A stretch of DNA of 64,000 bases from CBDCVN01 sp965223585 (GTDB lineage: Bacteria; Deinococcota; Deinococci; Deinococcales; Trueperaceae). The stretch lies in NCBI GenBank assembly GCA_965223585.1, contig CBDCWW010000014.1, forward strand, positions 310,001-374,000, in the 5' to 3' direction. Below are positions 61,182-64,000 of the stretch, piece after piece (the first letter of the stretch is position 1; each line of letters starts with the position of its first letter). The translations under genes were made by a program, and so were the position numbers. Below the pieces are notes generated by a model. That model did no database searches, had not been told where the DNA came from, and saw only the letters and a program-made list of their open reading frames with translations.

Positions 61182-62519
61182 TTAGACACTTAGGTGCTTC
61201 TCAATAAAGTTAGTGTACATTTCACCTCTTCTATAAAATTCATTTTTGAGTACCTTTAGATGAAAAGGAATTGTGGTTTTTACACCATCTATTACAGTCT
61301 CTTTAAGGGCTCTTTCCATTCTGGCTATAGCCATTGCTCTAGTTGGTGCCCAAGCTATAATTTTGGCAATTAAACTATCATAGTTTGGCGGAATGCGATA
61401 GCCTTGATAAACATGTGAATCTATTCTTATACCCGGCCCACCGGGCCAATATACATCACCAAGAGTTCCTGCTGAAGGACGGAAATCACTATCAGGATCT
61501 TCAGCATTAATGCGAACTTCTATAGCATGTCCTTCTACTCTAACTTCTTTTTGTGCAAGGCTAAGGCTTTCCCCTGCTGCTATATGGAATTGTTCTTGCA
61601 CTAAGTCAAAACGGGTAACCATTTCAGTCACAGGATGCTCAACTTGAATGCGGGTATTCATTTCACCAAAATAAAAGTTTCCTTCATCATCTACCAAGAA
61701 TTCACAAGTTCCTGCACCACGATATTTAAGATGGGTTGCTAAACGTACTGCTGAGTTTGCAATCTTCTGGCGCAATCTGTTATCAAGCGTTGCGGGGGCT
61801 TCTTCTAAAACTTTTTGATAGCGGCGTTGGATAGAGCAATCGCGATCAAAAAAGTGGATGACATTACCCTCTCCATCACCAAAAATTTGTATTTCAACAT
61901 GCCTAGGAGACTCTAAGTATTTTTCCATATAAACTTCAGAGTTACCAAAAGCTGCCTGAGCTTCCTTTTGAGCACTAGCCAATTGTTTGTCTAATTCAGC
62001 AGGACTATACACAATACGCATACCACGCCCACCGCCGCCTGCAGAAGCTTTAAGTATTACAGGATACTTAATTTCTTCAGCAAATGTTTTAGCTTCATCA
62101 GGAGAGCTAAGTGCATCTGAGCCGGGCACTACAGGTACTTTTGTTTCTTGGGCAAGTTTACGAGCACTAGCCTTATCACCTATTAAGCTTATTGTTGAAG
62201 GCGTAGGTCCAATAAACTTAATATTATGTTCTTCACACTTTTCAGCAAACTGTGCATTCTCTGCTAAAAAACCGTAGCCGGGATGAATTGCCTCTACTCC
62301 TGAAACAGTTGCTGCAGAAAGAAGGTTACGCACATTCAAATATGACTTAGGCGAGGGAGCTGGACCAATACAAATAGACTCATCTGCTAAAAGGACAGGC
62401 AAAGAGTTTTCATCAGCAGTTGAGTAAGCCACTACAGTTTTTATACCAAGCTCCTGAGCAGCACGAAGAATTCTTAAGGCAATTTCACCACGATTAGCAA
62501 TCAGTATTTTTCTAAACAT
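61182..62519 (-). CDS. accC: Biotin carboxylase subunit of acetyl-CoA carboxylase
   Basis: 445 residues, normal length. IANRGEIALRILRAAQELG opens the fold, KASAGGGGRGMRIV is the ATP-binding glycine loop, RDCSIQRRYQKVLEEAPA and FLVDDEGNFYFGEMNTRIQVEHPVTEMV carry the metal ligands and the catalytic Arg and Lys residues. It carboxylates biotin on AccB with ATP and bicarbonate in the first step of fatty acid synthesis. It follows accB at 7 bases; the two genes and efp form an operon. Confidence 0.97.
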   Translation of the reverse strand: MFRKILIANRGEIALRILRAAQELGIKTVVAYSTADENSLPVLLADESICIGPAPSPKSYLNVRNLLSAATVSGVEAIHPGYGFLAENAQFAEKCEEHNIKFIGPTPSTISLIGDKASARKLAQETKVPVVPGSDALSSPDEAKTFAEEIKYPVILKASAGGGGRGMRIVYSPAELDKQLASAQKEAQAAFGNSEVYMEKYLESPRHVEIQIFGDGEGNVIHFFDRDCSIQRRYQKVLEEAPATLDNRLRQKIANSAVRLATHLKYRGAGTCEFLVDDEGNFYFGEMNTRIQVEHPVTEMVTRFDLVQEQFHIAAGESLSLAQKEVRVEGHAIEVRINAEDPDSDFRPSAGTLGDVYWPGGPGIRIDSHVYQGYRIPPNYDSLIAKIIAWAPTRAMAIARMERALKETVIDGVKTTIPFHLKVLKNEFYRRGEMYTNFIEKHLSV

Positions 62520-62526
62520 TTAGTAA

Positions 62527-63012
62527 TTAACTTGGATCTAAGGTAAATAAAACCTGTCCATACTCTACAGGTTCCTCATTACGAACTAAAACTTCTACAA
62601 CTTTACCTGAAACTTCAGCTTCTATTTCATTCATAAGCTTCATGGCTTCAATAATACATAGTACTGTGCCTGCACTAACTCTATCGCCCTCTTTAACATA
62701 AGGCGGGGCTTCTGGAGAAGGAGAATCATAAAAGGTACCCACAATAGGTGCTGTTATTTCAACTAACTTTGATTCTGACTTGCTTTGTTTACTAACATTC
62801 TCTTCTTGTACTTGAATTTCTTCTCGAGCATCAATTTGAATATCAACTTCATCAGTTGGTTCTACAGTTGGTAGGTTAGCCTTAGAAGTTACTACTATAT
62901 CTTCTTTAGGACGTTTTATTTGCAGCTTATAATCACTTGTTTCAAGGGTTAGCTCACTAATTTCTGCTTTGGCAACAGCACCTAATAATTCCCCTAAATC
63001 TTTTATATCCAT
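62527..63012 (-). CDS. accB: Biotin carboxyl carrier protein of acetyl-CoA carboxylase
   Basis: 161 residues. The C-terminal biotinyl domain (about 85-160) has the attachment site EAMKLMNEI with the biotin-bearing Lys. Before it come APIVGTFYDSPSPEAPPYVKEGD, the thumb-like element, and an acidic linker. The N terminus (DLGELLGAVAKAEISELTLE) is typical of BCCP. It carries carboxyl groups between AccC and the carboxyltransferase, which is not encoded here. efp ends 3 bases upstream. Confidence 0.95.
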   Translation of the reverse strand: MDIKDLGELLGAVAKAEISELTLETSDYKLQIKRPKEDIVVTSKANLPTVEPTDEVDIQIDAREEIQVQEENVSKQSKSESKLVEITAPIVGTFYDSPSPEAPPYVKEGDRVSAGTVLCIIEAMKLMNEIEAEVSGKVVEVLVRNEEPVEYGQVLFTLDPS

Positions 63013-63015
63013 TGG

Positions 63016-63573
63016 TTACACCCGTCCAAGATACTCGCCTGAGCGCGTGTCAACTTTAATCGTTGTGCCGGTTTCTACAAAAAGAGGTACCTGTACACTG
63101 GCCCCTGTTTCCAAAGTAGCAGGTTTAGTTCCACCCGAGGCTGTATCGCCTTTGACGCCAGGTTCAGTATAGGTTATTGCTAGCTCAACTATATTGGGAA
63201 GAGTGATTTTAAGAGCTTTCCCTTCATAATAATCAACTTGAACTTCCATTGACTCTTTCAAAAACTTAGCAGATTCACCAATTTGTGACTTACCAAGGGT
63301 AGGTTGTTCATAAGTTTCTAAATCCATGAAAGTATAGGTTTCACCGTCGTTATAAAGATATTGCATCTTTTTATAATCAATAAAAATATCTTGAATTTTT
63401 TCGCTGTTATTAAAAGTCTTTTCAATAGTTGACCCTGTTTCCAGATTTTTAAATTTACAAACTATTTTTGCCCCGCCACGCCCCATTTTAACATGTTGAT
63501 AATCTAAACATTCCCACAAGCCACCATCCATTTGTACCTTTGAACCATTTCGTAAATCATTTACACTAACCAT
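63016..63573 (-). CDS. efp: Translation elongation factor P
   Basis: 185 residues from ATG 63573, which follows GGAGGA; an in-frame ATG at 63606 would add 11 residues that homologues lack. Three beta-barrel domains are present. The tip of domain I reads VKMGRGGAKIVCKFKN, with Arg where E. coli EF-P has the modified Lys; PATLETGASVQVPLFVE and KVDTRSGEYLGRV close the protein. The sequence strongly resembles Thermus EF-P as I remember it. EF-P relieves ribosomes stalled at proline runs. Gene order efp-accB-accC is known from several bacterial groups. Confidence 0.96.
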   Translation of the reverse strand: MVSVNDLRNGSKVQMDGGLWECLDYQHVKMGRGGAKIVCKFKNLETGSTIEKTFNNSEKIQDIFIDYKKMQYLYNDGETYTFMDLETYEQPTLGKSQIGESAKFLKESMEVQVDYYEGKALKITLPNIVELAITYTEPGVKGDTASGGTKPATLETGASVQVPLFVETGTTIKVDTRSGEYLGRV

Positions 63574-64000
63574 ACTTCCTCCAAAGGATTTAGACAAGAT
63601 TGCCAATTAGGCAAATCAAGAAATTATGCTAGTTTAACACCTTAAAAGCACAGTCGCAAAGGCAAGCCTTACACTAGCAGCCCTGATTATTTTTGACTTT
63701 ATAATTCTCCTAGCAACTAATGCCAGTTTGACTTAATCTCCTAATTTTCGCTACTGATCAAACAAGTCTATGTTGAATAATATTATATAAATGCTGCTAT
63801 GACCATCGCTGCATTTATACAGAGTTGCTTAATGTAGACCAGATCAAAGCAGTCACACAGCCAAATGCCAACAAATAAACAAATACATAAAGCTTTCATT
63901 ATACTTGCCAAGAACCAGAGCTAGGCAGGCAGGATATAAGGCTTTCTTTAACAAAGTCTATCGATAGTCAAAAACCTTATTAAATGCTATTCATCCAACC
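63574..64000. other. Region upstream of efp, no gene seen
   Basis: The last 430 bases contain the ribosome site of efp and presumably its promoter. No frame, tRNA or repeat that I could support was found. Confidence 0.4.

Overview
The window looks like chromosomal DNA of a free-living bacterium with low GC content (roughly 38% by eye), most likely a low-GC member of the Deinococcota (Deinococcus-Thermus) lineage. Three things point that way: a LysW/LysX pair (amino-group carrier lysine or arginine biosynthesis), a V-type ATPase subunit D, and an efp-accB-accC cluster whose EF-P closely resembles the Thermus protein as I remember it. Several genes also seem to start at the transcription start without a leader, a habit common in that phylum. 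RluD, PstS, GspF/PilC and biotin carboxylase make it a bacterium. The placement is an inference; a 16S or marker-gene tree would settle it.

Layout. 1-5.9 kb: the 3' part of a flavin disulfide oxidoreductase, a TauE/SafE permease gene destroyed by an IS607-type element (tnpA+tnpB), then rluD, an acetyltransferase and sufE. 6-9.5 kb: threonine pathway genes hom and thrB around a NAD(P)HX repair enzyme. 9.6-16.3 kb, all minus strand: pilC/gspF, a Pro-peptidase, tpiA, a roadblock protein, an MglA-like GTPase and two DUF4388 paralogues. 16.6-22.5 kb: a GGDEF-EAL protein, lysX-lysW, and a VIT/vWA protein overlapping a class GN-type sortase. 22.5-31.1 kb is an accessory stretch: a frameshifted antitoxin-like gene, a complete IS with 8-bp target duplication, a LOG-type protein, a decayed higBA pair, a secreted protein of unknown role, and a 922-residue leucine-rich-repeat protein bracketed by an S4-domain gene and a decayed copy of it. 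31-38 kb: secreted and membrane proteins (a glutamate-receptor-like channel, a Na+/H+ antiporter, an FG-GAP lipoprotein). 38-45 kb: a class IV aminotransferase, ddl, a cysteine-synthase-like enzyme, an aspartate-racemase gene split by an IS4-type transposase, and a formyltransferase-like protein. 45-53 kb: an orphan antitoxin, mgtE, an ADP-ribosylglycohydrolase, V-ATPase subunit D, an Ate1-like protein, a SpoIIM-like protein, 5-FTHF cyclo-ligase. 52.4-55.3 kb: pstS, phoR, phoB with matching Pho-box-like repeats. 55.6-63.6 kb: membrane and signalling proteins, then efp-accB-accC.

The most striking global signal is the palindrome CTCGAG. I count about 75 copies in coding and non-coding DNA, where about 8 would be expected at this base composition, and none lies inside the three insertion elements. 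Other observations worth following are a LysW whose zinc-finger cysteines are gone, a family of 28-bp palindromes with conserved ends, a Roco-like LRR protein without its GTPase, and a dead HigB toxin next to an intact antitoxin and operator. I found no tRNA, rRNA or CRISPR array.
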